DNA of 35,685 nucleotides, from assembly GCA_903901425.1 (NCBI GenBank), contig CAIURC010000177.1, positions 1 through 35,685 of the forward strand, read 5' to 3'. Each line of letters begins with the position of its first letter. Within the stretch, counting starts at the first letter, position 1. A program made the position numbers and the translations under genes. Origin of the DNA: an uncultured Spartobacteria bacterium (GTDB lineage Bacteria; Verrucomicrobiota; Verrucomicrobiia; Chthoniobacterales; Chthoniobacteraceae). Positions 1 to 9,473 of this stretch are shown here, in pieces. The notes beneath the pieces were generated by a model that was not told where the DNA came from, did no database searches, and saw only the letters and a program-made list of their open reading frames with translations.

Positions 1-156
1 GACATGGGGGGCAAGACCGTACGTTTGTTCAGTGTGCTGAGTGCCGTGTCAGGTTCCGCTAGCCAAGGCCACAGCACGGTGGGCGAAGGGACGTATGCGG
101 TTCGGGTGGTGTTCACCGACCTCACCGAGGCGGTGATCAACGTGTCTGTTCCCTGA
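1..156 (+). CDS. C-terminal end of an unknown protein (cut by window edge)
   Basis: Frame 1 is open from the first base to a TGA at 154-156, giving 51 residues that end TEAVINVSVP. The stretch is rich in beta-forming residues (V, T, S, G), as in the C-terminal strand of a secreted or Ig-like domain, but no family is recognisable from so little. The next gene, a rhomboid protease, starts only six bases after this stop, so the two are probably co-transcribed. No function is assigned. Confidence 0.5.
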   Translation, partial: DMGGKTVRLFSVLSAVSGSASQGHSTVGEGTYAVRVVFTDLTEAVINVSVP

Positions 157-161
157 TTTGC

Positions 162-1115
162 ATGCGGCTGGCCGGCAGTTTCAAAACGGAGAGGGAGGCG
201 CGTCGGTTTGCCGCTGTCTTGTTTGCGCGCGGGATTGAGAGCTTCGTGGAGCCCACCGAGCCTGAGGGTGCCGAAGTCTGGGTTCTGGACGAGGACCGGC
301 AGCCGGATGCGGCCAGGCTGCTTCAACGGTACTTGGCGTCACCGGATGCGCCTGAGTTTGCTGTGGCGCAGCAGGAGGCGGAGGCCCTGTTGCGGAGCCA
401 GGAGCGCGAGGAGTCTGGGAGACGGTTTGCGCAGTTCGATGTGGCGAGAACCCACCGCTGGGGAACGGGCTGGGTGACGGGAGTTCTGATCGGGATCAGC
501 GTGGTGCTCTCGCTGTTTTCAAGACTGGGCGAGGATCGAGGTATGCTGGCGCCCTTGATGATTTCGAATTATCACGGGGATGGATCCGGGGTGATGTACC
601 ATCTTCCCACACTGCGGAAAAATGGAGGTGTGGTTTCCCGGGAAGCAGTGCTGGAGGGGGATGGCCCCCTCCCGGAGGTGAGACAGGGGGAGGTCTGGAG
701 GCTGGTCACGCCGATCTTCGTGCACTTCGGTTTTCTCCACCTGCTTTTCAACATGATGATGTTGCGGAATCTGGGCGGAGTGATTGAGGCAAAATTCGGG
801 CCTGTGTATTTCACGGGCCTGATGGTTTTTCTGGCCGTGGGATCAAACCTCGCTCAATTGGCGTGGAGCACACCGAATTTTGGGGGGATGTCCGGGGTGG
901 ACTACGGGTTGTTCGGTTTCCTCTGGATTCGTGGCAAGTGCGACCGCTTTGCGACATGGAGTGTGACGCGCGGAACGGTCCAGATGATGCTGGCCTGGTT
1001 TTTTCTCTGCGTCCTGAACATTTTCCCGGGGGTCGCCAACGCGGCCCATGCGGGGGGACTGGGGTTGGGGATGCTGTGGGGCTGGGTTTCCGCCCGCCAC
1101 AGCACACCGGATTAA
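162..1115 (+). CDS. GlpG-like rhomboid intramembrane serine protease
   Basis: This is a 317-residue polytopic membrane protein that should cleave transmembrane substrates within the inner membrane. The catalytic serine lies in G242-M-S244-G245, and the partner histidine is H296 in the last helix (ANAAHAGG). The oxyanion-side HLLFN motif is at 193-197. The first ~65 residues (MRLAGSFKTEREARRFA...) resemble the small cytoplasmic domain that precedes GlpG-type rhomboids. The first helix is at about 102-120, followed by a long loop with the conserved WRLVTPIFVH (179-188). Both catalytic residues are present, so it is probably active. It is convergent with the lipoprotein gene, seven bases away. 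There is no clear Shine-Dalgarno site; the start was chosen because the N domain begins immediately. Its substrate is unknown. Confidence 0.88.
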   Translation: MRLAGSFKTEREARRFAAVLFARGIESFVEPTEPEGAEVWVLDEDRQPDAARLLQRYLASPDAPEFAVAQQEAEALLRSQEREESGRRFAQFDVARTHRWGTGWVTGVLIGISVVLSLFSRLGEDRGMLAPLMISNYHGDGSGVMYHLPTLRKNGGVVSREAVLEGDGPLPEVRQGEVWRLVTPIFVHFGFLHLLFNMMMLRNLGGVIEAKFGPVYFTGLMVFLAVGSNLAQLAWSTPNFGGMSGVDYGLFGFLWIRGKCDRFATWSVTRGTVQMMLAWFFLCVLNIFPGVANAAHAGGLGLGMLWGWVSARHSTPD

Positions 1116-1122
1116 CCCAGTT

Positions 1123-2553
1123 CTACTGATCCTCTTCCTCGAGGAGAGGCTCGATTTCCTGAGTGTACACAGGATTGGCCTCGGCAGCCTTTTTGAGCAG
1201 GGGTTTGGCCTGAGCTTTCTGCCCCGTTTGAACCATAAAAACGCCGAGCTGCCAGCGACGGTGTGCGGCGAGGAAGGGGGCCATGTCCTCGGGAATGAAC
1301 GACTGGGCAATCGCCACGAGGTTGGCCGGATCCAAGTCGCCCCAAGACACCGAGACCGGGGGCTGCGCCTTGAATGTCACCTGTTCGTCGTCTGCTTTGA
1401 CAACCCCGCCCGTGAGGCTGGTACCGTCCTTTTTCTTGACCGGATCCTTGTACCCCTTGGTTTTGAGGTCTTCGGCAAGGACTTCCTTGAACGTGGCCAA
1501 CCACTGCGCGCGTTTTCCGAAGGACTCCTGCTGGGTCTTGTATTTTTCGGTCTTCAGATCGGGTTTGAGGATCGCATCCTTGGCCTGTTCGAACTTCAGG
1601 TCAGCCACAAACTTCCCGTACTTCTCAAGAGCTTCAGGCCACGCTTGGGCATCAAATTTCTCTGCCGCCTCCATCTCGCCCTTCATTTTTTCGATCGCCG
1701 CAGTCGCTTCGGGTTCGATTTTGGCGATCATCGTTTCAATCTGCTCCTTGAGTTTGGGAGCAAAGCGCAGTTTCGGAAGGGCCAGTTTCGCCTTTTCCAC
1801 CGCGTCCTTTTTGTCCTCGGCAGACTTTGCAGCCTCCAGATCCTTCATCGCGATGCCAAAAGCCATCTGGCTTTCCTCAATGTTGGAGGCGAGCGTCTGA
1901 AGTTTTTTGGTTTCCATCTCGGAACCGATCCAAGTTTCCGATCCCTGGATATAGGAGGCGGAGTAGTTGCGGAGGAAAGGTTCCGCCTCTTCCATCTTGC
2001 CCAGCGCCCAGTTCTTGATTCCACAGCTCAGGATGGCAATGGACTCATGACTGGACCGATTGAACTCTTTCATGGCTTCCGGGGCGGCAGGGCCGTCCGC
2101 GCTCAAGACCCGTCCGGCTTTGCGGAAAAAATCGACCATCTTTTTCTCGCTGGGATCGTGAACCTCCCACTCGACCTCGGCCAACCTGCCGTAGGTGGCT
2201 TTTGCGTCCTCGAGTTTTCCTGAGAGCAGGAAAATCAGTCCCTGATAGAGGTCGATCCAGGACGCCAGAGGTTGCCCAACGTCTTTTCTCGTCGCCAGAG
2301 CCGTGAAACCCTCCATCGCTTCTTTCACCTTGCCGTTCAGGAACTGGGAACGCGCAGTCCGGAACCGGAGCTCCATCTGTTCTTGGGTGAGTTTTTCGAC
2401 CCGTGGGGTTTGGGGCTCCTGTTTTTTCTGTGTGGCCTCTTTCTTGCCCGCGCCGGGGAGCAGTTTGTCACAGGCGGTAAAAACAAAACTGCTGGTCAGG
2501 GACAAAACCAGAAGAGCCGGAGTGGAAGTCTGAGCAGCGAAATTTCCGCGCAT
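1123..2553 (-). CDS. Predicted lipoprotein, helical/TPR-like, unknown function
   Basis: This 476-residue protein begins with a hydrophobic signal (about residues 10-25) followed by FTAC, with cysteine 28 as the likely lipidated residue. The -3 position is Phe rather than Leu, so the lipobox is slightly atypical. A charged linker (GKKEATQKKQEPQ) follows. The rest is strongly helical, with TPR-like segments (QFLNGKVKEAMEGF, LLSGKLEDAKATYGRL) and a Lys/Glu-rich middle that is probably coiled coil. The C-terminus again looks TPR-like (FMVQTGQKAQAKPLLKKAAE). It may be an envelope scaffold protein, but no specific family is recognised. It lies 154 bp downstream of clpB on the same strand. It could belong to a clpB transcript, but no terminator or promoter between them is convincing. 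Confidence 0.72.
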   Translation of the reverse strand: MRGNFAAQTSTPALLVLSLTSSFVFTACDKLLPGAGKKEATQKKQEPQTPRVEKLTQEQMELRFRTARSQFLNGKVKEAMEGFTALATRKDVGQPLASWIDLYQGLIFLLSGKLEDAKATYGRLAEVEWEVHDPSEKKMVDFFRKAGRVLSADGPAAPEAMKEFNRSSHESIAILSCGIKNWALGKMEEAEPFLRNYSASYIQGSETWIGSEMETKKLQTLASNIEESQMAFGIAMKDLEAAKSAEDKKDAVEKAKLALPKLRFAPKLKEQIETMIAKIEPEATAAIEKMKGEMEAAEKFDAQAWPEALEKYGKFVADLKFEQAKDAILKPDLKTEKYKTQQESFGKRAQWLATFKEVLAEDLKTKGYKDPVKKKDGTSLTGGVVKADDEQVTFKAQPPVSVSWGDLDPANLVAIAQSFIPEDMAPFLAAHRRWQLGVFMVQTGQKAQAKPLLKKAAEANPVYTQEIEPLLEEEDQ

Positions 2554-2707
2554 AATGACAAAAAAACTGCAGGAACCTGGTTCAAAAATCCAGCCCTGAT
2601 CCGTGCAGACCTAGGTCAACACGGGGTGCTGGGGCGCCCGGAGGCCGGGACCCCTGCCCTGATTGTGCTTGGACCCATGCGTAGACATCGGGGGGCGTGC
2701 CACTGCT

Positions 2708-5320
2708 TCACGTCATTGGGAGCGTTCTGTCTTGGAACACCAGTTTGCCGCCCGCTTCACGGGCCTCGATCTTGTCCCCCTCCTTGAACCGGCCAGCCAG
2801 AAGTTCCATGCTCAGCGGGTCCAGCAACTCCCTCTGGATCACGCGCTTGAGGGGCCGGGCACCGTACACCGGGTCGTATCCCTCCCGGATCAGGAGCTGG
2901 CGCGCCTCGGGGGAGAGTGCCAGATGCAATTTCTGGTTTTCCAAGCGCCTGTCCAGCCTGCGGAGCTGGATATCCACGATCTGCTCCAAGTCCGGCTCGG
3001 AGAGCCGGTCGAACAGGATGGTTTCATCAATCCGGTTCAGGAACTCCGGGCGGAAATGGGCCCGGAGTGCCTCCATGACCGCTGCCTCCCGCTGTTCCGG
3101 GTTGGTGTTTTCGAGGATGTGCTGGGAGCCGAGGTTGGAGGTCATGATCACCACCGTGTTTTTGAAGTTCACGGTCCGGCCCTGCCCGTCCGTGATCCGG
3201 CCGTCGTCCAGCACCTGGAGCAGGACGTTGAACACGTCCGGATGGGCCTTTTCCACTTCGTCCAGCAAAACCACTGAGTAGGGTTTGCGCCGCACCGATT
3301 CGCTGAGTTGACCGCCCTCCTCGTACCCGACATAGCCCGGAGGCGCCCCAATGAGCCGGGCCACCGAGTGTTTTTCCATGTACTCGCTCATGTCCAGCCG
3401 GACCAAGGCCTGCTCGTCATCGAACAGAAACTCCGCGAGGGCCCGGGATAGCTCGGTTTTGCCGACCCCCGTGGGACCCAAGAACAGGAAGGAACCGATG
3501 GGGCGGCTTTCCTCCCCGAGGCCCGCCCGGGCCCGCCGTACCGCATGGCTCACCGCTGCCACGGCCCGGCGCTGGCCGATGACCCGGGCGCCCAGACGTT
3601 CCTCCATCTGCAGAAGTTTTTCCCGTTCGCCTTCCAGCATCTTGCTCACCGGGATGCCCGTCCACGCCGAAACCACCGTGGCCACGTCCTCTGCGGTCAC
3701 TTCCTCCTTGAGCATCCGTCCGCCGGGTTTGTGGGCGGCCAGCGTCTCCTGCTGGGCCTCCTGCTGGGCCTCAATCTGTCTCTGGACCTCGGGGATCCTG
3801 CCGTACTGGATCTCGCTGGCCCTGGCCAGTTCGCCCCTTCGCCGGGTCTGTTCGAGTTCGGCCCGGAGCGACTCCAGTTCCTCATTGAGTTTGCGGACCC
3901 TGTCGATCGCCTCGCGTTCGGTCTGCCACTGGGCTTTGAGGAGCGATCCCTTTTCCCGGACATCGGCCAGTTCCTTCTCGATCCGTGCCAGGCGTTCCCG
4001 GCTTCCGGGATCCGTTTCCTTCCGCAGCGCCTGGCGTTCCATCTCCAGTTGCATGGACTCGCGTTCGCACTGGTCGATTTCGGTCGGCATCGATTCCAGC
4101 TCGATCTTGAGCCGGGCTGCCGCCTCGTCCACCAGGTCCACTGCCTTGTCCGGAAGAAACCGGTCGCTGATGTAGCGGTGCGAAAGGGTGGCTGCGGCCA
4201 CCAGGGCGGCATCCTGGATCCGGATTCCGTGGTGGACCTCGTACCGTTCCTTCAGCCCACGGAGAATGGCAATGGTGTCCTCGGGCGTGGGTTCATCCAC
4301 CTGAACGGGTTGGAAGCGGCGTTCCAGCGCGGCGTCTTTTTCGACGTACTTGCGGTACTCGTCCAGGGTGGTGGCGCCAATGGTGCGCAGTTCCCCCCGG
4401 GCCAGCTGGGGCTTGAGCATGTTGGAGGCGTCCACCGCACCCTCCGAGCTGCCCGCGCCCACGATCGTATGGAGCTCATCGATGAACAGGATGATTTCCC
4501 CCTGCGAATCGGTGACCTCCTTCAGAAACGCCTTGAGCCGGTCCTCGAATTCGCCCCGGTACTTGGCTCCGGCAATCATCGCCCCGATGTCCATGGAGAT
4601 GAGCCGCTTGTTCCGGAGGGATTCCGGCACGTCGCCGGAAACAATCCGCCGGGCCAACCCTTCCACGATGGCCGTCTTGCCTGTGCCGGGTTCCCCGATG
4701 AGGACCGGGTTGTTCTTGGTGCGCCGGGAAAGGACCTGCATCACCCGGCGGATCTCGGGGTCGCGTCCGATCACCGGGTCGATCTTGCCCCGGCGCGCGG
4801 CGTCGGTCAGGTCGCGTCCGTATTTTTCCAGGGCCTGGTAGCGGGTCTCAGGGTTGGGGTCGGACACGCGCTGGGAGCCGCGCACCTGCTGGAGCGCCTG
4901 GAGGATCCGTTCCCGGACGGCGCCTGCCGCCTGGAGGAGGCGGCCGGCGGTGGTTTTCGAATCGCCCAGGGCCAGTAGGTAGTGTTCGGCGCTGAGGTAG
5001 TCGTCCTTGAGTTGGCTCATTTCACGCTCCGCGCGTTCGAGTTCGGCCCGGAGTTCCTGGCCCAGGAAAGGCTGGAGGCCGGCGCCCTGAACCGTGGCGC
5101 GTTTGGCCAGGGTTTCCTCGAGGCGGGACTGGAGCGCCTGTTGCCCGGCCGGCGCCAGACCGAGTTTTTCAAGGAGGGGCCGGGTCACGCCCTCGGGTTG
5201 CTGGAGCAGGGCCAGGAGCAGGTGTTCGTTGGCGATCTCCTGCTGGTGGCGGGAGGTGGCGACCTCCTGGGCGGCCTGCAGCGCCTCCTGCATTTTCTGG
5301 GTGAGTCGGTCGAGTCTCAT
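2708..5320 (-). CDS. clpB: ClpB disaggregase (Hsp100)
   Basis: This cytoplasmic hexameric AAA+ unfoldase resolubilises protein aggregates together with DnaK/DnaJ/GrpE. All domains are visible in its 870 residues, close to the usual length of about 860. The Clp N domain covers about 1-145. NBD1 has Walker A GEPGTGKT (209-216), Walker B ILFIDE (277-282) and YRGEFE (254-259). The M-domain coiled coil covers about 400-530. NBD2 has Walker A GPTGVGKT (615-622), VVLLDE (683-688) and the GYVGYEEGG pore loop (662-670). The start [14 protein letters not shown] matches the family N-terminus. The 256 bp between this start and the divergent TPR gene hold no gene; a GGAAGC/GCTTCC inverted repeat lies at 5401-5420. 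No CIRCE or sigma-32-type site was found, so heat control is not evident. Confidence 0.97.
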   Translation of the reverse strand: MRLDRLTQKMQEALQAAQEVATSRHQQEIANEHLLLALLQQPEGVTRPLLEKLGLAPAGQQALQSRLEETLAKRATVQGAGLQPFLGQELRAELERAEREMSQLKDDYLSAEHYLLALGDSKTTAGRLLQAAGAVRERILQALQQVRGSQRVSDPNPETRYQALEKYGRDLTDAARRGKIDPVIGRDPEIRRVMQVLSRRTKNNPVLIGEPGTGKTAIVEGLARRIVSGDVPESLRNKRLISMDIGAMIAGAKYRGEFEDRLKAFLKEVTDSQGEIILFIDELHTIVGAGSSEGAVDASNMLKPQLARGELRTIGATTLDEYRKYVEKDAALERRFQPVQVDEPTPEDTIAILRGLKERYEVHHGIRIQDAALVAAATLSHRYISDRFLPDKAVDLVDEAAARLKIELESMPTEIDQCERESMQLEMERQALRKETDPGSRERLARIEKELADVREKGSLLKAQWQTEREAIDRVRKLNEELESLRAELEQTRRRGELARASEIQYGRIPEVQRQIEAQQEAQQETLAAHKPGGRMLKEEVTAEDVATVVSAWTGIPVSKMLEGEREKLLQMEERLGARVIGQRRAVAAVSHAVRRARAGLGEESRPIGSFLFLGPTGVGKTELSRALAEFLFDDEQALVRLDMSEYMEKHSVARLIGAPPGYVGYEEGGQLSESVRRKPYSVVLLDEVEKAHPDVFNVLLQVLDDGRITDGQGRTVNFKNTVVIMTSNLGSQHILENTNPEQREAAVMEALRAHFRPEFLNRIDETILFDRLSEPDLEQIVDIQLRRLDRRLENQKLHLALSPEARQLLIREGYDPVYGARPLKRVIQRELLDPLSMELLAGRFKEGDKIEAREAGGKLVFQDRTLPMT

Positions 5321-5576
5321 AGAGGTTGGGTTGGCTGGATGGAGAAAAAAGAAAGAATGAAAAAAAGTGAGCCGCGGACGATCTGGCCCTGAGGGGAGCA
5401 GGAAGCGGGCACAGGCTTCCCCATGGTCTTTACGAGGGAAGGGTGCGGGACGGATGTGTCAGAAGGTGGCATCTGGGCGGTCCGGGTGTGTCAGGCTGTC
5501 GCTGCCCGGATCCAGATCTGGAAAATGCCGGCCATGGGCTTGATGCGGCGCGGGCTTTCAAGAACAAATACCGGGG

Positions 5577-6680
5577 ATGAACCTTTTTCCGATCCCGGCT
5601 CGATCCCGTGTGCTGATCTGGTGGGGGGTTCTGTTTTGCTTGGCTGCGTCGGCCGGGGTTCTCGGGTACCGGCACCATGCGCGGAATGCATGGAGTCCGG
5701 CGTTGGCGACCCCCGAGTTGCTGCTCCAGACTCTGGGGGAAGGGGATTTGGAGGGAGGCGGACTCTACCTGAACGCGTCTGCGCAGGGATGGGTATCCAA
5801 GTTGCGGCCGCGGTGGCCGAAGCCGGATCCGGTGCGTCTGCGGGAAATGGCGCAGGCGGCGGAGGAGCCGCCGATTTTCAGGCGTCTGGACCGGGAGTCG
5901 CGTTTTCGCGGGGTGGTATTGATGGGGGATCCGAGCGAGTACCGGGAGTTGGTGAAGCATTTGCGGGGGAGCGGGGACTGGCGTTTGGAGTATTTGGACC
6001 ACATGGGGTTGGTGTTCCGGCGGGAGCAGGGCAAGGGGTGGAAGCCTGTGAATTTGGAGCGGTTGAGGGGGAGTTTTGGGGCGGACTGGGAATGGGCAGT
6101 TTGCATGGGGCAGGCGGGTCAAAAGATGCTGGCGATGGGAATGCGGGAGGCCGCTGGAGATTGGACGCGGCGGGCTGTTGAGGCGGCGCCGGGGAAAGCG
6201 GCGGTACATGCGGCCCGGGCGCACTACTGGGCGGCGTGCAGTCGCTGGGATGAGGCCCGGGCCGAGGCGCTCCGTGCGGTGGAGTTGGAAACCGACAACC
6301 TTTCGGGGTTGTCGGCATTGGTGCAGGTGCACATGGCCGGAAATCGGTTTGAGGAGGCGTACCGGGTGTCGAAGCGGTTGGTGGAGTTGCGGCCGGAGGA
6401 TCCGGCGCTGCTTTTTCATCATGCGAAGATGGCGCACCAGGTGCACGCGTACGGTTCGGAGGTGGAGGTGTTGGAGCGGTTGGTGCGGAGGGCTGAGGCG
6501 GAGGGGCGCCCGGTTTCTGGCTACCGGATTTACCTGGGCCAGGCGTATGCGGCCCAGGGGGCGGCGGTTCCTGCGGTGGAAGCATTTGAGAAGGCGTTGG
6601 CGGATCCCGGGTTGAGTCCGGAACAGCGGCAGTTTGCCCGGGAAACGATGGAGCGGATCCGGAAACGTGCCGGCCTTTGA
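5577..6680 (+). CDS. Membrane-anchored tetratricopeptide protein, unknown function
   Basis: This is a 367-residue protein. A single hydrophobic helix (about 11-30, IWWGVLFCLAASAGVLG) near the N-terminus anchors it with most of the chain probably outside the cytoplasm. Residues 40-165 form an uncharacterised globular part containing a YRELVKHLRGSGDWRLEYLDHMG stretch split by short turns. Residues 170-365 contain several TPR-like helix pairs (e.g. SRWDEARAEALRAVELE, NRFEEAYRVSKRLVELRPEDP, GAAVPAVEAFEKAL), which usually mediate protein-protein contacts. It lies 56 bp upstream of uvrB on the same strand, but there is no functional link beyond proximity. The start ATG follows CCGGGG rather than a classical ribosome site. 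It may be an envelope assembly or scaffold protein. Confidence 0.7.
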   Translation: MNLFPIPARSRVLIWWGVLFCLAASAGVLGYRHHARNAWSPALATPELLLQTLGEGDLEGGGLYLNASAQGWVSKLRPRWPKPDPVRLREMAQAAEEPPIFRRLDRESRFRGVVLMGDPSEYRELVKHLRGSGDWRLEYLDHMGLVFRREQGKGWKPVNLERLRGSFGADWEWAVCMGQAGQKMLAMGMREAAGDWTRRAVEAAPGKAAVHAARAHYWAACSRWDEARAEALRAVELETDNLSGLSALVQVHMAGNRFEEAYRVSKRLVELRPEDPALLFHHAKMAHQVHAYGSEVEVLERLVRRAEAEGRPVSGYRIYLGQAYAAQGAAVPAVEAFEKALADPGLSPEQRQFARETMERIRKRAGL

Positions 6681-6736
6681 GAGAGAAGGGTGGTGGGGAA
6701 TGACAGTTGGGTTGGGAGGTGCTAGGGGTTGGGATC

Positions 6737-8893
6737 ATGATTTTTGAGCTGAGCTCGAAGTACGCGCCGATGGGGGACCAGTCGCAGGCGATTGGGAAGC
6801 TGGTGCGTTCGGTGGGTGCGGGCAACCGGCACCAGACGCTGCTGGGGGTGACCGGGTCTGGGAAGACGTTCACGGCGGCCAATGTGATCGAGCAGGTGGG
6901 GCGGCCGACGTTGGTGGTGTCGCACAACAAGACGCTGGCTGCGCAGCTGTTTTCCGAGTTCAAACAGTTTTTTCCCCGGAACGCCGTGGAGTATTTCGTC
7001 AGCTACTTCGACTATTACCAGCCGGAGGCGTACATTCCGCGGACAGACACCTACGTGGAAAAAGATTCCTCGATCAACGAGGAGATCGAGCGGCTCCGGC
7101 TTTCGACCACGTCGGCGCTTTTGTCCCGGCGCGATGTGATTGTGGTGGCCAGTGTGTCGTGCATTTACGGGCTGGGTTCTCCGGAGGACTACCGGGAGAT
7201 GCTGCTCACGGTGAAGCTCGGGGAAACCCTGTCCCGCGAGGCGTTCCTGGGGCGTCTGGTGGACATGCTCTACGAGCGGAACGACATTGCCTTTGGGCGC
7301 GGCCAGTTCCGGGTCCGGGGGGACGTGGTGGAGGTGCAGCCGGCGTGGATGGACGAGGAGGCGGTCCGGGTCGAGTTTTTCGGGGAGGAGGTGGACCGGA
7401 TTTCGCGGGTGGATCCGCTGACCGGCCATGTCCGAGAGCCCCTCGGCCTGTTCACGTTCTATCCAGCCAAGCAGTTTGTGACCCCGCAGGAAAAACTGCG
7501 GCGCGCGCTGGGAACGATCCGGGAGGAACTCGATGCGCGGGTGGCGGAGTTTGAGTCCGCGGGCAAACTGCTGGAGGCCCAGCGGATCCGGATGCGGACG
7601 GAGAACGACTTGGAGATGATGCAGGAGATGGGGTTCTGCAACGGAATCGAGAATTATTCCCGGCACCTGACCGGGCGTCCGCCGGGATCCCGGCCGTTTA
7701 CGCTCCTGGATTTTTTCCCGCGCGACTTTCTGTTGGTGGTGGACGAGTCGCACGCGACGATCCCGCAGATTGGGGGGATGTACGAGGGGGACAGGGTCCG
7801 GAAGACGACCTTGGTGGATTACGGGTTCCGGCTGCCGAGTGCGTTGGACAACCGGCCGTTGAACTTTCCTGAGTTCATGGAGATGACGGGTCAGATGGTG
7901 TATGTGAGCGCGACGCCCGGGGAGTTTGAGTTGGCCAATTCTGTGGCGGGGAATGCGGGCTACGTTCCCACGAGCAAGACACAGGGGGCAGTGGACGGTG
8001 CCCGGCGATCCAGCGGAGTCCGGGTGTCGTCCTCGGGGGAGCCGGTGGAGGCGTTTGAAGTGGAGCGAGCGGGTGCACCTCTGGTGGTTGAGCAGATCAT
8101 CCGGCCGACCGGGTTGCTGGATCCGGAGGTGACAGTCCGGCCGCTGGCCGGGCAGATTGACGAAACGCTGGAGTTGTGTAGGGACCGGGTGGAGCGCGGG
8201 CACCGGGTGTTGATCACGACGCTGACCAAGCGCACGGCGGAGGATCTTTCGGAGTATTTGAAGGAGGTGGGGTTGCGGGTGAGGTACCTGCACAGCGACA
8301 TCGACACGATTGAACGCGTGGAGATTCTCCGGGCGCTGCGTGCGGGAGAGTTTGATGTCCTGGTGGGGATCAACCTGTTGCGGGAGGGGTTGGATCTGCC
8401 GGAGGTGGGACTGGTGTGCATTCTGGACGCAGACAAGGAGGGGTATCTGCGGTCGCAGACTTCGCTGATCCAGACTGCGGGCCGCGCGGCGCGGCATGCC
8501 GAGGGAGCGGTGGTGCTGTTTGCCGATGTGCGCACCCGGAGCATCCAGGCGCTTCTGGCAGTCACCGAGTACCGGCGTGCCCGGCAGTCCGCCTACAACG
8601 AGGCGCACGGAATTATCCCCCGGAGCGTGGTGCGCGCGGTTCAGGAAAGTCTTCAAACCGTGATTCGTGGTCAGAAAGAGCCCGTGGTGCGCGAGGGCGG
8701 TCTGGATACGGCGGAACTGCTGCGCGAACTGGAGGCGGAGATGGCGGAGGCGGCTTCCAAGCTCGAGTATGAGCGTGCGGCTCTGTTGAGGGACCAGATT
8801 GCGGAATTGAAGATGGGGACTGGCGTGGCGCCTGCCCCGGGCGGGTTGGGTCCGGTGCGGCGATCTGGAGCGAGGGGGGGGAGAAGACGTTGA
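6737..8893 (+). CDS. uvrB: Excinuclease ABC subunit B, UvrB
   Basis: UvrB is the damage-verifying DNA helicase-like subunit of nucleotide excision repair, working with UvrA and UvrC. From the ATG at 6737 it has 718 residues. Walker A is GVTGSGKT (37-44). The beta-hairpin [18 protein letters not shown] lies at about 93-110. The Walker B region has DESH (336-339). The late helicase motif [12 protein letters not shown] is present, and a C-terminal UVR domain ([18 protein letters not shown]) binds UvrA/UvrC. A TTG at 6707 could extend the protein by ten residues, but [15 protein letters not shown] matches the family start, and GGGAGG lies upstream at 6714-6719. One oddity is an insertion of about 45 residues at about 400-446, between the SATPGEFEL and [10 protein letters not shown] motifs, where most UvrBs have a few residues. 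Confidence 0.96.
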   Translation: MIFELSSKYAPMGDQSQAIGKLVRSVGAGNRHQTLLGVTGSGKTFTAANVIEQVGRPTLVVSHNKTLAAQLFSEFKQFFPRNAVEYFVSYFDYYQPEAYIPRTDTYVEKDSSINEEIERLRLSTTSALLSRRDVIVVASVSCIYGLGSPEDYREMLLTVKLGETLSREAFLGRLVDMLYERNDIAFGRGQFRVRGDVVEVQPAWMDEEAVRVEFFGEEVDRISRVDPLTGHVREPLGLFTFYPAKQFVTPQEKLRRALGTIREELDARVAEFESAGKLLEAQRIRMRTENDLEMMQEMGFCNGIENYSRHLTGRPPGSRPFTLLDFFPRDFLLVVDESHATIPQIGGMYEGDRVRKTTLVDYGFRLPSALDNRPLNFPEFMEMTGQMVYVSATPGEFELANSVAGNAGYVPTSKTQGAVDGARRSSGVRVSSSGEPVEAFEVERAGAPLVVEQIIRPTGLLDPEVTVRPLAGQIDETLELCRDRVERGHRVLITTLTKRTAEDLSEYLKEVGLRVRYLHSDIDTIERVEILRALRAGEFDVLVGINLLREGLDLPEVGLVCILDADKEGYLRSQTSLIQTAGRAARHAEGAVVLFADVRTRSIQALLAVTEYRRARQSAYNEAHGIIPRSVVRAVQESLQTVIRGQKEPVVREGGLDTAELLRELEAEMAEAASKLEYERAALLRDQIAELKMGTGVAPAPGGLGPVRRSGARGGRRR

Positions 8894-8982
8894 TGGAGGG
8901 ATGGAAAAAGTGTGTCGGTGGATCTGGGAATTGTGTAGCGGTGGCAGGCGGGCCGCTGGATGTCTGGGGGCCGCATGGAGCC

Positions 8983-9282
8983 ATGTCTGAACTCATACCG
9001 ATCGAAGCGTTGGAGGAGGCATTCAAGCGGGTGCCCGGTTGGCGGCCGTCGGGCACGGACCGGAGCCGGATGGAACGGTGCTGGGAGTTCCGCGGGTTCA
9101 GGGAGGCGGTGGAGTTTGTGTGCCGGGTGGCGGAGTTGGCGGAGAGGGAGAACCATCACCCGGATATCGATATCCGGTTTCGCCGGGTGCGTCTGGTGTT
9201 GACGACGCATGAGGCGGGCGGGTTGACGGGGCGCGACTTTGATCTTGCGGAGCAGTTGGACAGATTGGGGGAGGCGGGATGA
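8983..9282 (+). CDS. phhB: Pterin-4a-carbinolamine dehydratase
   Basis: This 99-residue protein matches the PCD/DCoH family, which dehydrates 4a-hydroxytetrahydrobiopterin so the cofactor can be recycled after aromatic amino acid hydroxylation. The signature ENHHPDIDIRF (with the HHP substrate-binding histidines) is followed by VRLVLTTHEAGGLTGRDFDLA, both near-consensus. The length is normal for the family (about 95-110). An upstream ATG in frame at 8890 would add 31 residues with no family resemblance, so the start at MSELIPIEALEE was chosen. No aromatic hydroxylase is visible in this window, so its pterin partner is unknown. Its stop overlaps the start of the next small gene (ATGA at 9279-9282), which suggests translational coupling. 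Confidence 0.92.
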   Translation: MSELIPIEALEEAFKRVPGWRPSGTDRSRMERCWEFRGFREAVEFVCRVAELAERENHHPDIDIRFRRVRLVLTTHEAGGLTGRDFDLAEQLDRLGEAG

Positions 9283-9473
9283 ACCAGAGTTGGGTGGAAA
9301 AAAGGGGATGGCCAGCATGGCTGGCTGCGGCGGCTGCGGTGGTGGTTTTCACGGGGGCGCTTTGGGCGTGGATGGGGCGGCGTGGGGCCGCTCCGGAGCC
9401 GCCTCCGCTTCCAGAGGGGATGCGTGCCGCGGGTGAGAAGGGGGCAAAGGGAGGGGGAGCGGATGGACGCTGA
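9279..9473 (+). CDS. Small single-pass membrane protein, hypothetical
   Basis: This 64-residue reading frame starts with ATGA overlapping the phhB stop and is preceded by GGGGAGGCGGG, a good ribosome site. Residues about 11-32 (WPAWLAAAAAVVVFTGALWAW) form one transmembrane helix. The tail is rich in proline, glycine and lysine (PEPPPLPEG...GEKGAKGG) and looks disordered. Its end overlaps the start of the MgtE-like gene by 11 bases. The position between two coupled genes and the clean helix argue for a real gene, possibly an accessory peptide of the transporter, but no family is recognised and composition alone could produce such a frame. Confidence 0.5.
   Translation: MNQSWVEKRGWPAWLAAAAAVVVFTGALWAWMGRRGAAPEPPPLPEGMRAAGEKGAKGGGADGR

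Noticed and set aside
3545-4978. Plus-strand 477-codon frame opposite clpB
   Set aside because: GC-rich antisense shadow with no family signal, while the minus strand encodes complete ClpB.
5401-5420. GGAAGC/GCTTCC inverted repeat as a heat-shock operator or terminator for clpB
   Set aside because: Too short, no T run and no match to CIRCE.
6722-8656. Minus-strand 644-codon frame opposite uvrB
   Set aside because: Composition is His/Arg/Pro-rich antisense shadow; uvrB is unambiguous.
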